Positions 1-7,737 of a stretch of 64,000 bases of DNA are shown here, piece after piece. The stretch spans positions 372,001-436,000 of the forward strand of contig NZ_CP102629.1 in assembly GCF_024721585.1 (NCBI RefSeq), given 5' to 3'. The notes under the pieces were generated by a model, which was not told where the DNA came from, did no database searches, and was given only the letters and a program-made list of their open reading frames with translations. The position numbers were made by a program, and so were the translations under genes. The DNA is from Sphingomicrobium aestuariivivum (lineage in GTDB: Bacteria > Pseudomonadota > Alphaproteobacteria > Sphingomonadales > Sphingomonadaceae). Numbering within the stretch: position 1 is the stretch's first letter; every line of letters begins with the position of its first letter.

Positions 1-636
1 TTCGCCGTCGATGATGCCGTCGATCACCTCGGGGCGGAAGCGCCGCTGGAAGGCGATGACCGCCGCCGTAGGATCGGTCACGTCATAGCCGAAGCGCTCC
101 AATGCGAGCATGAAGCCGCTGTCGGTCCAGAAGGGATCCATCAGATCCTTGGTCGGGCTCGGCAGCGCGAGGCGCCGCTTGGCCAGCGCAGGCCAGGGAA
201 ATTTCTCGCCCGGATCCTGCTTGCGCGTCGGCGCGATGTCGGAATGGCCGACGACATTACCGCGGCTGATGCCATGGCGGTTCTTGATGTCGGCAAGGAG
301 CGGGATGAGCGCCGCGATCTGTTCGTCGGGAAAATCGGGATAGCCGAATTCATGGCCCGGATTGACGATCTCGATGCCGACGCTCGCCGAATTCACGTCG
401 GTAACGCCGCGCCAGTAGCTCTTGCCCGCGTGCCAGGCGCGCTTTTCCTCGTCGACCAGCTGGAAGATGCGGCCGTCTTCCTCGATGCAATAATGCGCCG
501 AGACCCCGCCATCGGGACTGCACATCTTGTCGAGCGCGGCCTCGCCGGTCGGCATGCCGGTATAGTGCAACACGATCATCGAGACCGGCAACAGGCGGTC
601 CCCGCAATTGGGTGACGGACGGCGGATCAGCTCCAT
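1..636 (-). CDS. N-acetylmuramoyl-L-alanine amidase, AmpD/AmiD type (3' end cut by window)
   Basis: Zinc amidase that cuts the bond between N-acetylmuramic acid and the stem peptide in peptidoglycan or anhydro-muropeptides. The ATG at 636 opens MELIRRPSPNCGDRLL and the frame stays open to base 1, so 212 residues are visible and the C-terminus is missing. Amidase_2 features are present: LHYT (zinc His24), a central VGIEIVNPGHE segment with Glu89, and VGHSDIAPTRKQDPG (His131 and Asp141 as further ligands). After about residue 165 a peptidoglycan-binding-like helical domain begins, with the repeat-type motif ALERFGYD. I see no signal peptide, so it is either a cytoplasmic recycling enzyme or a protein exported in some other way. 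It follows cheR by 34 bp on the same strand and could be read through from the chemotaxis operon. Confidence 0.93.
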   Translation of the reverse strand, partial: MELIRRPSPNCGDRLLPVSMIVLHYTGMPTGEAALDKMCSPDGGVSAHYCIEEDGRIFQLVDEEKRAWHAGKSYWRGVTDVNSASVGIEIVNPGHEFGYPDFPDEQIAALIPLLADIKNRHGISRGNVVGHSDIAPTRKQDPGEKFPWPALAKRRLALPSPTKDLMDPFWTDSGFMLALERFGYDVTDPTAAVIAFQRRFRPEVIDGIIDGE

Positions 637-670
637 GACGGCGACTTAGGCGGCATCAGGGCCGGTTACG

Positions 671-1522
671 TCAAGTCCCGGTGGCGCGCCGGTCGGCATT
701 TTCGCCGCCGGTGAGGCGGTAGACACCACGCCGTTCGCGGTCGGCCGAGAAACGCTCGGTCTGGCCGATCACCGTCTCGCCCGCCCCGAGCAGCAGCCCG
801 CCCTCGGGCTTCAGCGCATCGGCCATCCGGTCGAAGGCGGCGCGGCGCTTTTCGTTGCAGAAATAGAGCAGCACGTTTCGGCACAGGACGAGGTCGAACT
901 TGCCCGGGCGCGGCGGCGCCTCGAACAGGTTGCGCGCCTCGAAGCGAACGAATTTCTTGATCTGGTCGACAACCTGCCAATTGTCGCCCTTTTCCTCGAA
1001 CCAGCGGATGGTCTGCTGGATCCCGAGCCCGCGCTGCACCTCGAAATGGGTAAAGCTGCCCTCGCGTGCGCGGTCGGTCACAGTGCGACTGACGTCGGTG
1101 CCGACGATGTCGATCTCCCAGCCCGCCCAGGCGAGCGGGTCCTCGGCAATCATCATGGCGATCGAATAGGCTTCCTGCCCCGTCGAGCAGCCCGCCGACC
1201 AGATGCTGAGCTTGCGCTCGGCCATGTTGCGCTGTCGGATCGCGGGCAGCAGCTCCTTCTTGATCATGTCGAAGGGCGCGCGGTCGCGGAAGAAATAGGT
1301 CTCGTTGTTGAGGAGTGCCTCGATCACTTCCTCGGACAGGCGCTGATCCTTGTTCATCACCAGCTGGGTGATGAGTTCGTCGATGCTGGCGATCTGGCGG
1401 CGGCGCAGCACGGAGCTGAGCGCGGTCTCGATGCGCCAGCGGCGGCTCATGGTAAGCTGCTGGCCGGTCCGCGCCTCGAGGAGCCCCGCGAGGATGCGGC
1501 TGGAGCTGTCACTGATCGCCAT
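671..1522 (-). CDS. cheR: Chemotaxis protein-glutamate O-methyltransferase CheR
   Basis: Transfers methyl groups from S-adenosylmethionine to receptor glutamates during chemotactic adaptation. The 283-residue protein has the usual CheR layout: an N-terminal helical domain (about 1-75) ending in NNETYFFRD at 72-80, then a Rossmann methyltransferase with the SAM loop SAGCSTGQEAYS at 109-120 and the late motif LCRNVLLYF near 213-221. The start is the ATG at 1522, which shares one base with the cheB stop (TGATG), so the two are translationally coupled. The open frame continues further upstream inside cheB, but that extension is only cheB read out of frame. The C-terminal 10-15 residues look disordered. 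This is the last gene of the leftward cheA-W-Y-B-R operon. No receptor gene is in the window, so its substrate is elsewhere. Confidence 0.96.
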   Translation of the reverse strand: MAISDSSSRILAGLLEARTGQQLTMSRRWRIETALSSVLRRRQIASIDELITQLVMNKDQRLSEEVIEALLNNETYFFRDRAPFDMIKKELLPAIRQRNMAERKLSIWSAGCSTGQEAYSIAMMIAEDPLAWAGWEIDIVGTDVSRTVTDRAREGSFTHFEVQRGLGIQQTIRWFEEKGDNWQVVDQIKKFVRFEARNLFEAPPRPGKFDLVLCRNVLLYFCNEKRRAAFDRMADALKPEGGLLLGAGETVIGQTERFSADRERRGVYRLTGGENADRRATGT

Positions 1523-2637
1523 CAGGCACCTCCGTTGATTTTGCCGACACGCTTGCCGACGTGGCGAGCCAGTTCTGCCGGCGTGCCGAGGCGGCAGGCG
1601 AGCCCATGTTCGAAGATCGAGCGGGGCATGCCCCAGACGGCGCTGGAGGCTTCGTCCTGCGCCATCACGCCCGACCCGCAAGCAACGAGCTTCTGCGCGC
1701 CGACGGTGCCGTCGCGGCCCATGCCGGTGAGGATGACGCCGCAGGCCCGCTCGCCGCAGGCTTCGGCGGCGGAGGCGAACATCGGGTCGACCGAGGGCAT
1801 GCACCCCGTGGGCTGCTTGTCCTTGTTGATCGCGGCCATCAGCCCCTGCTTGGTGGCGCGGACCTCGAGATGGCCGTCACCCGGCGCGATATAGATGCGG
1901 TCGGCGAGCAGCGGATGCCCCTGTTCGGCGACATGGCAGGGCCGGTTGGCAAAACGGGTCAGCTGGCGCGCGAAGACGGGCATGAACGCGCCCGGCAGAT
2001 GCTGGGTGACGCAGATGGGCACGCCGATCTTGGGCGGCAGCGCCTCGAAGAAGGCGGCCAGCGCATGGATACCACCGGTGCTGGCACCGATGAGCAGCAC
2101 GTCGATCTCGCCGCCGCGATCGCTGCGCAGCCCCGCCTGGACGACGGGCGGCGGCGGTGCGGCCTTGCGGGCGAGATGCTTGGGCACGGCACCCGACCTG
2201 GCGAGGGCCCGCAACTTGCCGAGCAGGACTTCGGTGAAGGTGCCGCCGAAGCGGCCGGTGCCGGGCTTGGGCAGCGTGTCGGAGGCGCCCATCGCCAGCG
2301 CGCGAACGGTGGCCTCGGCGCCTTCCTCGGCGAGCGAGGAGCAGACGAGTACCTGCGCGCCGCGCGAGGTCTCCAGGATCTCGGGAAGCTTTTCCAGCCC
2401 CCCTGCCCCCGGCATTTCGAGGTCGAGGAGGACGATGTCGCAGTCGACGGTACGAAGCTGCTCGATCGCATCCTCGGCGGTCGCGGCATCCGCGACCACC
2501 TTGAACTGCGGGTCGGTCTCGATCATGCGGCTCAGCACCGCGCGCGCCACCGTGCTGTCATCGACAACCATGAGGCGCACGGTACGCGGCGCTGCTGGCG
2601 CCGCCCGCTGGATGTTCGAGGCGAGCGACCCGGCCAT
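1522..2637 (-). CDS. cheB: Chemotaxis response regulator protein-glutamate methylesterase CheB
   Basis: Removes methyl groups from chemoreceptors (and may deamidate glutamines) when phosphorylated by CheA. It is a 371-residue two-domain protein. The receiver is at about 20-130, with acidic pair Asp26/Asp27, phospho-acceptor Asp72 in LLDLEMPG and Lys124. A proline-rich linker (PPPPVVQ) spans about 160-168. The esterase domain follows, with the catalytic triad Ser186 (GASTGG), His213 (TQHLPG) and Asp309 (LTGMGRDG). All key residues are intact. It sits 14 bp after cheY and overlaps the cheR start by one base. Together CheB and CheR set receptor methylation, so this operon carries a full adaptation module. 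Confidence 0.97.
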   Translation of the reverse strand: MAGSLASNIQRAAPAAPRTVRLMVVDDSTVARAVLSRMIETDPQFKVVADAATAEDAIEQLRTVDCDIVLLDLEMPGAGGLEKLPEILETSRGAQVLVCSSLAEEGAEATVRALAMGASDTLPKPGTGRFGGTFTEVLLGKLRALARSGAVPKHLARKAAPPPPVVQAGLRSDRGGEIDVLLIGASTGGIHALAAFFEALPPKIGVPICVTQHLPGAFMPVFARQLTRFANRPCHVAEQGHPLLADRIYIAPGDGHLEVRATKQGLMAAINKDKQPTGCMPSVDPMFASAAEACGERACGVILTGMGRDGTVGAQKLVACGSGVMAQDEASSAVWGMPRSIFEHGLACRLGTPAELARHVGKRVGKINGGA

Positions 2638-2651
2638 GGGGCGGGCCTCTC

Positions 2652-3017
2652 TTAGGCGACGCCGACGAGTTGCAGTTTGACGTGCAGGGTCTCGCGGTCG
2701 AAGGGCTTCATCACATATTCGTCGGCACCCGCCTCGAGCGCGGCGCGGATGTGCGCCATGTCGTTCTCGGTGGTGCAGAAGACGACCTTGGGCTGGTTGG
2801 CATGACCGCCCTGGCGCAGGAGCTTGAGGAACTCCATGCCGCTCATCACGGGCATGTTCCAGTCGAGCAGCACGACGTCGGGCATGGTCTGCTCGCAGAA
2901 GGCCAGAGCCTCCTTGCCGTCGCCGGCTTCCTCGACCTTGAATTCAAGCGTTTCGAGGATGTGACGCGCAACCTTGCGGATCACCTTGCTGTCATCGACG
3001 ATCAAACAGGTCTTCAT
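2652..3017 (-). CDS. cheY: Chemotaxis response regulator CheY
   Basis: Single-domain receiver of 121 residues that would carry the CheA phosphoryl signal to the flagellar switch or compete for phosphate. Visible residues are the acidic pair Asp8/Asp9 (IVDDSK), the phospho-acceptor Asp52 in LLDWNMPVMSG, the switch Thr82/Thr83 (FCTTEND) and Lys104 (VMKPFD). The length is that of a receiver alone, with no output domain. It lies between cheW and cheB, preceded by a 62-bp gap that contains a near-consensus CtrA box and therefore possibly its own promoter. Which of several CheY paralogs in the genome binds the motor cannot be told from this window. Confidence 0.94.
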   Translation of the reverse strand: MKTCLIVDDSKVIRKVARHILETLEFKVEEAGDGKEALAFCEQTMPDVVLLDWNMPVMSGMEFLKLLRQGGHANQPKVVFCTTENDMAHIRAALEAGADEYVMKPFDRETLHVKLQLVGVA

Positions 3018-3068
3018 GTCGGTGGGCCTTCATTGTCTCGGTTCGGTACAAACCATAAAGTGGAAAAG

Positions 3069-3083
3069 GTAACAGGCGGTTAA
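3069..3083 (-). promoter_or_regulatory. Candidate CtrA-binding box upstream of cheY
   Basis: On the minus strand the sequence reads TTAA-CCGCCTG-TTAC, one mismatch from the alphaproteobacterial CtrA consensus TTAA-N7-TTAA. It overlaps the cheW stop codon and its near edge lies 51 bp before the cheY ATG, a normal distance for an activating site over a -35 region. Binding is inferred from the motif only. Confidence 0.4.
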
Positions 3084-3526
3084 GCCGCCGCGCGTTCGTC
3101 CTTCTTGGGACCTTCGATCAGCTTGGCGATATCGACGAGGAGCAGCGGCCCCTCGCCCGTCTCGACCATGCCCGCGGCGACCCGCTCCCAGCCACCGCCC
3201 ATCGCGGCGCGCACGGGGTTGAGGTCGCCCTGCGCCTCGATCACGTCCTCGACGCTGTCGACGCTCAGGGCATAGTGGTGGCCATCGATCTCGGTCACGG
3301 CCGCCTCGTGGATCTCGCCCGGCGTGAATTCGGTCGTGCCGAGCTCGAGGGCGCATTTGCAGTCGACCACCGTCAGCACGCGGCTGCGCAGCGCCGACAG
3401 GCCTGCAAGATGCTTGGGCGCACGCGGTACGGGCGACAAGGCGTCGAGTTCGATCACCGATTCGATCTCGCTGGCGTCGAGGGCGACGCGGGTGCCGCCG
3501 ATGCGGACGATCAGGAGCAGGTCCAT
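3080..3526 (-). CDS. cheW: Chemotaxis coupling protein CheW
   Basis: Scaffold protein that links chemoreceptors to CheA. The 148-residue sequence is a single CheW fold: an opening beta strand LLLIVRIGGTRVALDASEI, the Gly/Ala-rich turn LAGLSALRSRVLTVVD around residues 60-80, and a closing VDIAKLIEG segment near the C-terminus. Its ATG at 3526 shares one base with the cheA stop (TGATG), so CheA and CheW are made coupled. The tail GPKKDERAAA is charged and probably flexible. No unusual feature is apparent. Confidence 0.92.
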   Translation of the reverse strand: MDLLLIVRIGGTRVALDASEIESVIELDALSPVPRAPKHLAGLSALRSRVLTVVDCKCALELGTTEFTPGEIHEAAVTEIDGHHYALSVDSVEDVIEAQGDLNPVRAAMGGGWERVAAGMVETGEGPLLLVDIAKLIEGPKKDERAAA

Positions 3527-5907
3527 CAGTTCTTTCCTCCGGCGACCGAGCGCAGCGCCATCAGCAGGCCCGCGCGGTCGTAACGATAGATGCTGTCGTC
3601 ATCGCCCTCGGGTGATTTGCGCAGCTTGAGCAGGGTGCCCGAGCTGTCGTTAGCAGCCTCGGCGAAGTCCTCCGCCGTGCGGACGACGAGGTCGGCACCC
3701 TTTGCCTCGTCCGAGGCCGCATCGACGACACGATAGCCAGCGGCCTCGACGATCGGGCGCAGCATGTTGCGCATCCATGGATCCTCGACGGGGAGCGCGC
3801 AGACGAGGCCGTCGGCGCGTTCGGACTTGTCGGTCGCGAGCCGCGAGAAGAGCCAGTGGGCATCGACCATTTCGGCCGGTTCCTCGCCGACAAGGCTGAT
3901 GCCGGTGACCGCGCCCTGCCCCTCGGCGGGGATGATGTCATGGTCGAGCGCCTTGATGTCGATGACCTGGTCGAAGGCATAGCCGATCTCGGTCTCGCCA
4001 TCGGACAGGCGGAACAGGCGTACCGTCTCGCGATCGCCCAGTTCGGACAGGCTCTCGAGGCCGGTCGCGGGCAGGATGTCCTCGCCCAGCTGGACGCGGA
4101 GCGAACCGCCCGTCTCCGTAAACTTGGACACGGGTACGTCCTCGATACGGTCGACCGCACCGAGGCGGACGACGCGGCGCTGGCCGCCAAGACCGCGGAA
4201 CAGCAGCAGTTCGACGAGATCGTCGTTGGCGGCGGTCTTTTCCTCGGTGACGCGGGCAACGCGTTCCTGCTTCTCGAGCTTGACCCCGCCAACCGCGGCA
4301 AGACCTGCCGTGTCGAAGAGGAGGATGGGGCTGCCGTCGTCGGCCAGCGTGGTGCCGGCGTAAAGGCCGGTCGCCATCACCGCAGGCGCGGCGGGTTTCA
4401 CCACCAGTTCCTCGTGATCGTGGATCTTGTCGACGGCGAGCGCATAAACGTCGCCGCCAGCGGGGCGAAGCACGACCAGCGTGCGCTCCTCGTCGCTGAG
4501 GTCGCTGTCGAGGCCGAGGATGTCGGCCAGCGCGACCTCGGGGACGCGGCGGCCACGGATGGTGGCGACCCCTGCCCCGCCGATCTTCTCGAGCGTGACA
4601 CTCGAGCCGTTGGCGCGCACGATCTCCTCGATCGCCGAGCGCGGGATGGCGAAGCTCTGGTCGCCGATCGACACGGTGAGCGCGGGGATGATGGTCAGGG
4701 TGAGCGGCACGCGCAGCGTCATGCGGGTGCCCTCGCCGGGCTTGGAATCCACCTCGACGATGCCGCCGATGCGCTCGACGTTGGAGCGCACCACGTCCAT
4801 GCCGACGCCGCGGCCCGAGACCGAGGTCACGGCCTTGGCGGTCGACAGGCCCGCCTCGAAGATGAGCGCGAGCTTGGCGGCATGGCTCATCACGTCGGCG
4901 GCTGCCTTGTCGATCACGCCATTGGCGATGGCCTTGGCCACGATGCGCTCGGCGTCGATGCCATTGCCGTCATCGGCGATATGGATGAGGATCTGGTTGC
5001 CCGACTGGCGCGCCGAGACCGACAGCATGCCGATCTCGCGCTTGCCCGACTTGAGCCGGTCGGCGGGCGCCTCGATACCGTGATCGATGGCGTTGCGGAT
5101 GATGTGGGTCAGCGGATCGCGGATCATCTCGATCATCTCGCGATCGAGTTCGACGTCACCGCCGTCGATATCGACCATCACCTGCTTGCCCAGCTCGTTC
5201 GACAGGTCGCGCACCATACGGGGCAGCGCGACGAAGAGGTTCTCGATGCGCTGCATGCGGGTGCGGGTGATGCTGTCGCGCATTTCGGCGATGATGCTCG
5301 ACAGGCGCTCGAAAGCGCCCTGCACCGCGACATCCTCGGGCGCCTCGCGCAGGCGACGGGCGAGCTCGTTGCGCGCCAGCACCATGTCGCTCACGCCGCT
5401 CATCACGCGGTCGAGCAGTTCGACCGACAGGCGGATCGTGCGCGGCGCGGCCGAAGGGTTGGCGCCGATGGTGGTGGTAGTCTTGGTTTCTTCCTCGGTC
5501 TGGGCGACCGGCTCGGCGACGATCTCGTCGCCGGTGGCGGCATCGGTCGATAGGGCAGCGATCAGCGCGCTGTCGTCACCGTCGGGCAGCTTTTCGCCGC
5601 GGTCGATGATCTCGATCATCTCGCCGATGCGGTCGATGATGCCGAGCACCGCGCTGACCAGCGCGGCATCGGCTTGGCGACGACCGGCGCGCACGTCGGC
5701 GAGCGCATCCTCGGCGGCATGGCTCAGCGCCTCGAGGCGCGGGAAATCGAAAAAGCCGCAATTGCCCTTCACCGTGTGGACAAAGCGGAAAATGCTGTCG
5801 AGCCGGGCACGGTCGTGCGGCTCGGCCTCCCAGGCGACGATCTCGCCACCAAGCGATTCGAGCATTTCGCGGCTTTCCGCGACAAAATCGGCAATCAGGT
5901 CTTCCAT
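3526..5907 (-). CDS. cheA: Chemotaxis histidine kinase CheA (no P2 domain, extended C-terminus)
   Basis: Receptor-coupled kinase that phosphorylates CheY and CheB. The protein has 793 residues. Domains in order: HPt/P1 (1-105) with phospho-His44 in FRFVHTVKGN; an acidic and Thr-rich linker (about 120-155) where P2 would normally sit; dimerisation helices (about 155-225); HATPase with N box HIIRNAIDHG (268-277), DDGNGID (312-318) and SGRGVGMDVV (364-373); and a CheW-like P5 (about 403-540). After P5 there is a further CheW-like segment (about 560-690) and a last 95 residues that resemble a receiver fold but show no obvious phospho-acceptor Asp. It is the first gene of the che operon, and a candidate CtrA box lies 59 bp before the start codon. 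Confidence 0.95.
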   Translation of the reverse strand: MEDLIADFVAESREMLESLGGEIVAWEAEPHDRARLDSIFRFVHTVKGNCGFFDFPRLEALSHAAEDALADVRAGRRQADAALVSAVLGIIDRIGEMIEIIDRGEKLPDGDDSALIAALSTDAATGDEIVAEPVAQTEEETKTTTTIGANPSAAPRTIRLSVELLDRVMSGVSDMVLARNELARRLREAPEDVAVQGAFERLSSIIAEMRDSITRTRMQRIENLFVALPRMVRDLSNELGKQVMVDIDGGDVELDREMIEMIRDPLTHIIRNAIDHGIEAPADRLKSGKREIGMLSVSARQSGNQILIHIADDGNGIDAERIVAKAIANGVIDKAAADVMSHAAKLALIFEAGLSTAKAVTSVSGRGVGMDVVRSNVERIGGIVEVDSKPGEGTRMTLRVPLTLTIIPALTVSIGDQSFAIPRSAIEEIVRANGSSVTLEKIGGAGVATIRGRRVPEVALADILGLDSDLSDEERTLVVLRPAGGDVYALAVDKIHDHEELVVKPAAPAVMATGLYAGTTLADDGSPILLFDTAGLAAVGGVKLEKQERVARVTEEKTAANDDLVELLLFRGLGGQRRVVRLGAVDRIEDVPVSKFTETGGSLRVQLGEDILPATGLESLSELGDRETVRLFRLSDGETEIGYAFDQVIDIKALDHDIIPAEGQGAVTGISLVGEEPAEMVDAHWLFSRLATDKSERADGLVCALPVEDPWMRNMLRPIVEAAGYRVVDAASDEAKGADLVVRTAEDFAEAANDSSGTLLKLRKSPEGDDDSIYRYDRAGLLMALRSVAGGKN

Positions 5908-5966
5908 CGGCGCATCAGCCTCACAAGAAATTCGCTTCTCTCGTGATCGCTTCTGGCGAAGAAGGG

Positions 5967-5981
5967 TTAAGGCCGCGTTAG
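5967..5981 (-). promoter_or_regulatory. Candidate CtrA-binding box upstream of cheA
   Basis: The minus strand reads CTAA-CGCGGCC-TTAACCC. The second half matches TTAAC perfectly and the first half has one mismatch to TTAA, with the required 7-base spacer. It is the clearest regulatory-looking element in the 96-bp gap between chpT and cheA (5908-6003). Binding by CtrA is inferred, not shown. Confidence 0.45.
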
Positions 5982-6003
5982 CGACACATCGTTGCCGCGC
6001 GCT

Positions 6004-6636
6004 TTACCCTTTTAGCGTGGCGCCGATCATCGCCACCGTCTCGGCCGGCGAGCTGTACTGGATGGTGCCGCCCTGCGCAGCGGCGAGCTGGCGGGCCAGC
6101 AAGGCGCCCGCCGCACGCGGTTCGCTGTCGCCCTCGCCCGCGCCCTCGAGCACGGCGCGGATCGCGGGATCGACGATGAGGCGCGGCCCCTCGGCGCGGA
6201 TGACCAGTTCGATCTCTTCCCCGCGCCGCTCGGCGCCGACATCGAGCTTGCCGCCGCGCACCAGCGCATCGCCCGCGATCATCGCGAGATTGAGGAGGAG
6301 CTTGACCGCATCCTTGGGCAGGCGCGGCTCATCGACCATCCAGCCCAGCTCGATCCGCTTTTCCGCGCCGAAAAGGCCAGCCAGCGCGGCCTTCGCCTCG
6401 CCGGTGTCGATTTCCGAGCCGAACCCACCCGCCGCGCCGAAAGCGAGACGGAAGAACTTTAGCTTGTTGGCGGTCGCCGCGGCACTTTCGCCGATCAGTT
6501 CGATGACCCGTTCGCGCATCTCGGCATCATGTTCATCGGCAAGCAGTTCGACGCCATTGTTGAGCGCGCCCACGGGGCTCATCAGGTCGTGGCACAGGCG
6601 GCTGCAAAGCAGCGCGGCAAATTCGGTCTCGTTCAT
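6004..6636 (-). CDS. chpT: Histidine phosphotransferase ChpT
   Basis: ChpT accepts phosphate from the CckA receiver and passes it to CtrA and CpdR in alphaproteobacteria. The 210-residue protein starts at the ATG at 6636 (MNETEFAALL). It carries the DHp-like helix SRLCHDLMSPVGALNNGVELL with the phospho-His16, followed by a degenerate HATPase-like domain (about 75-210) that lacks clear nucleotide-binding boxes, as expected for this family. The length fits Caulobacter ChpT. CckA, its donor, is encoded 8 kb away in this same window; ctrA is not here. The gene is divergent from rluD and lies just upstream of the chemotaxis operon on the same strand. The open frame continues upstream across rluD, but that part is antisense. 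Confidence 0.9.
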   Translation of the reverse strand: MNETEFAALLCSRLCHDLMSPVGALNNGVELLADEHDAEMRERVIELIGESAAATANKLKFFRLAFGAAGGFGSEIDTGEAKAALAGLFGAEKRIELGWMVDEPRLPKDAVKLLLNLAMIAGDALVRGGKLDVGAERRGEEIELVIRAEGPRLIVDPAIRAVLEGAGEGDSEPRAAGALLARQLAAAQGGTIQYSSPAETVAMIGATLKG

Positions 6637-6726
6637 GGCCCCAAGGCATGACGGGGCCTGCGCCCCTTCGCAAGCCCCTATTGAACCCGAAACGGGGCGC
6701 CCCATATGGCCTTGATGGGTGGGGAA

Positions 6727-7659
6727 ATGGCAATATCGCTCGACGCGCAGCATGCCGGGTGGCGGCTCGACCGCGCGGTTACCGACCGTGCCGGCGGCCT
6801 GTCGCGCGAAAGGGTGAAGAAGCTCATCAGCCAGGGTGCGCTCGAAGGGCCCGACGGCCCCGTCCGCGATCCCGCGATCAAGGTGAAGGGCCATGAAGCC
6901 TTTACCCTTACCGTCCCCGAACCCACCCCGCACCATGCCGAGCCGCAGGACATCCCGCTCGACATCACCTACGAGGACGATCACCTCCTCGTCGTCGACA
7001 AGCCCGCGGGGCTCGTCGTCCATCCGGCGGCGGGCAATCTCGACGGCACGCTGGTCAACGCCCTCCTGCATCATTGCAAGGGCCGCCTGTCGGGCATCAA
7101 CGGGGTGGCACGCCCAGGCATCGTCCACCGCATCGACAAGGACACCTCGGGGCTCCTCGTCATCGCCAAGACCGATATCGCCCACGAGGGCCTCGCCAAG
7201 CAGTTCGCCGCCCACAGCATCGACCGCCGCTATATCGCGGTCGCATCGGGCCTCATGATGGCGGGCGAAGGCACGGTCGATGCCCCGCTCGCGCGCTCGT
7301 CGGCCAATCGCAAGAAGATGGCGGTGGTGGCGGAGGGGCGCGGCAAGCGCGCTGTAACCCATTGGACCAAGATCGCGAACCTCAAGGGTGCGACACAGGT
7401 CGAATGCCGCCTCGAGACCGGCCGCACCCACCAGGTGCGCGTCCACATGGCGCATCTGGGGCATCCGCTGGTCGGCGACCCCTTTTACGGTCGCACGCGA
7501 AAGGAGCATCGCGAGCTGTTGAAAAGGCTGGAGTTTTCGAGACAGGCGCTGCACGCGGCGGAATTGGGCTTCATCCACCCCGCCACGGGCGACCGTTTGT
7601 CGTTTGAAAGTGCACTTCCGTCGGACATGACGGAACTGGTGGCGGCACTTCACGTATAG
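6727..7659 (+). CDS. rluD: 23S rRNA pseudouridine synthase, RluA/RluD family
   Basis: Converts uridines of 23S rRNA (helix 69 for RluD) to pseudouridine. From the ATG at 6727 the protein has 310 residues: an S4-like N-terminal part (GWRLDRAVTDRAGGLSRERV) and the synthase domain with HRIDKDTSGLLV, where Asp137 is the catalytic aspartate. Also present are the conserved LETGRTHQVRVHM and HPLVGDPFYG segments. A purine-rich GGTGGGGAA directly precedes this ATG. An earlier in-frame ATG at 6706 would add seven residues and cannot be excluded. RluD rather than another RluA paralog is my best guess from domain layout. It is followed 78 bp later by rpoH. Confidence 0.9.
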   Translation: MAISLDAQHAGWRLDRAVTDRAGGLSRERVKKLISQGALEGPDGPVRDPAIKVKGHEAFTLTVPEPTPHHAEPQDIPLDITYEDDHLLVVDKPAGLVVHPAAGNLDGTLVNALLHHCKGRLSGINGVARPGIVHRIDKDTSGLLVIAKTDIAHEGLAKQFAAHSIDRRYIAVASGLMMAGEGTVDAPLARSSANRKKMAVVAEGRGKRAVTHWTKIANLKGATQVECRLETGRTHQVRVHMAHLGHPLVGDPFYGRTRKEHRELLKRLEFSRQALHAAELGFIHPATGDRLSFESALPSDMTELVAALHV

Positions 7660-7677
7660 GAAAGGGACGGCTAATAA
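7649..7677 (+). promoter_or_regulatory. Candidate promoter for rpoH
   Basis: TTCACG and TAATAA are separated by 17 bases, across the end of the rluD gene and 60 bp before the rpoH start. The -10 is good and the -35 is weak. This would give rpoH a leader of roughly 50-55 bases that contains the hairpin at 7701-7722. Confidence 0.35.
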
Positions 7678-7700
7678 GGTCGGCCCCCTTTGAGTTGGGG

Positions 7701-7722
7701 CGCCGCGAACGGGTTCGCGGCG
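7701..7722 (+). promoter_or_regulatory. Leader hairpin directly upstream of the rpoH ribosome binding site
   Basis: CGCCGCGAA (7701-7709) pairs perfectly with TTCGCGGCG (7714-7722) around a CGGG loop, giving a 9-bp GC-rich stem. It ends five bases before the AGGAG Shine-Dalgarno at 7728-7732. There is no T tract, so it is not a terminator. It could modulate initiation or mRNA stability of the heat-shock sigma factor, but it does not itself hide the Shine-Dalgarno, so a thermometer role is speculative. Confidence 0.45.
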
Positions 7723-7737
7723 GCAAAAGGAGCAAGA

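Noticed and set aside
3856-5553. 565-codon plus-strand frame opposite cheA
   Set aside because: Antisense shadow of cheA with Asp/His/Gly-rich, motif-free translation.
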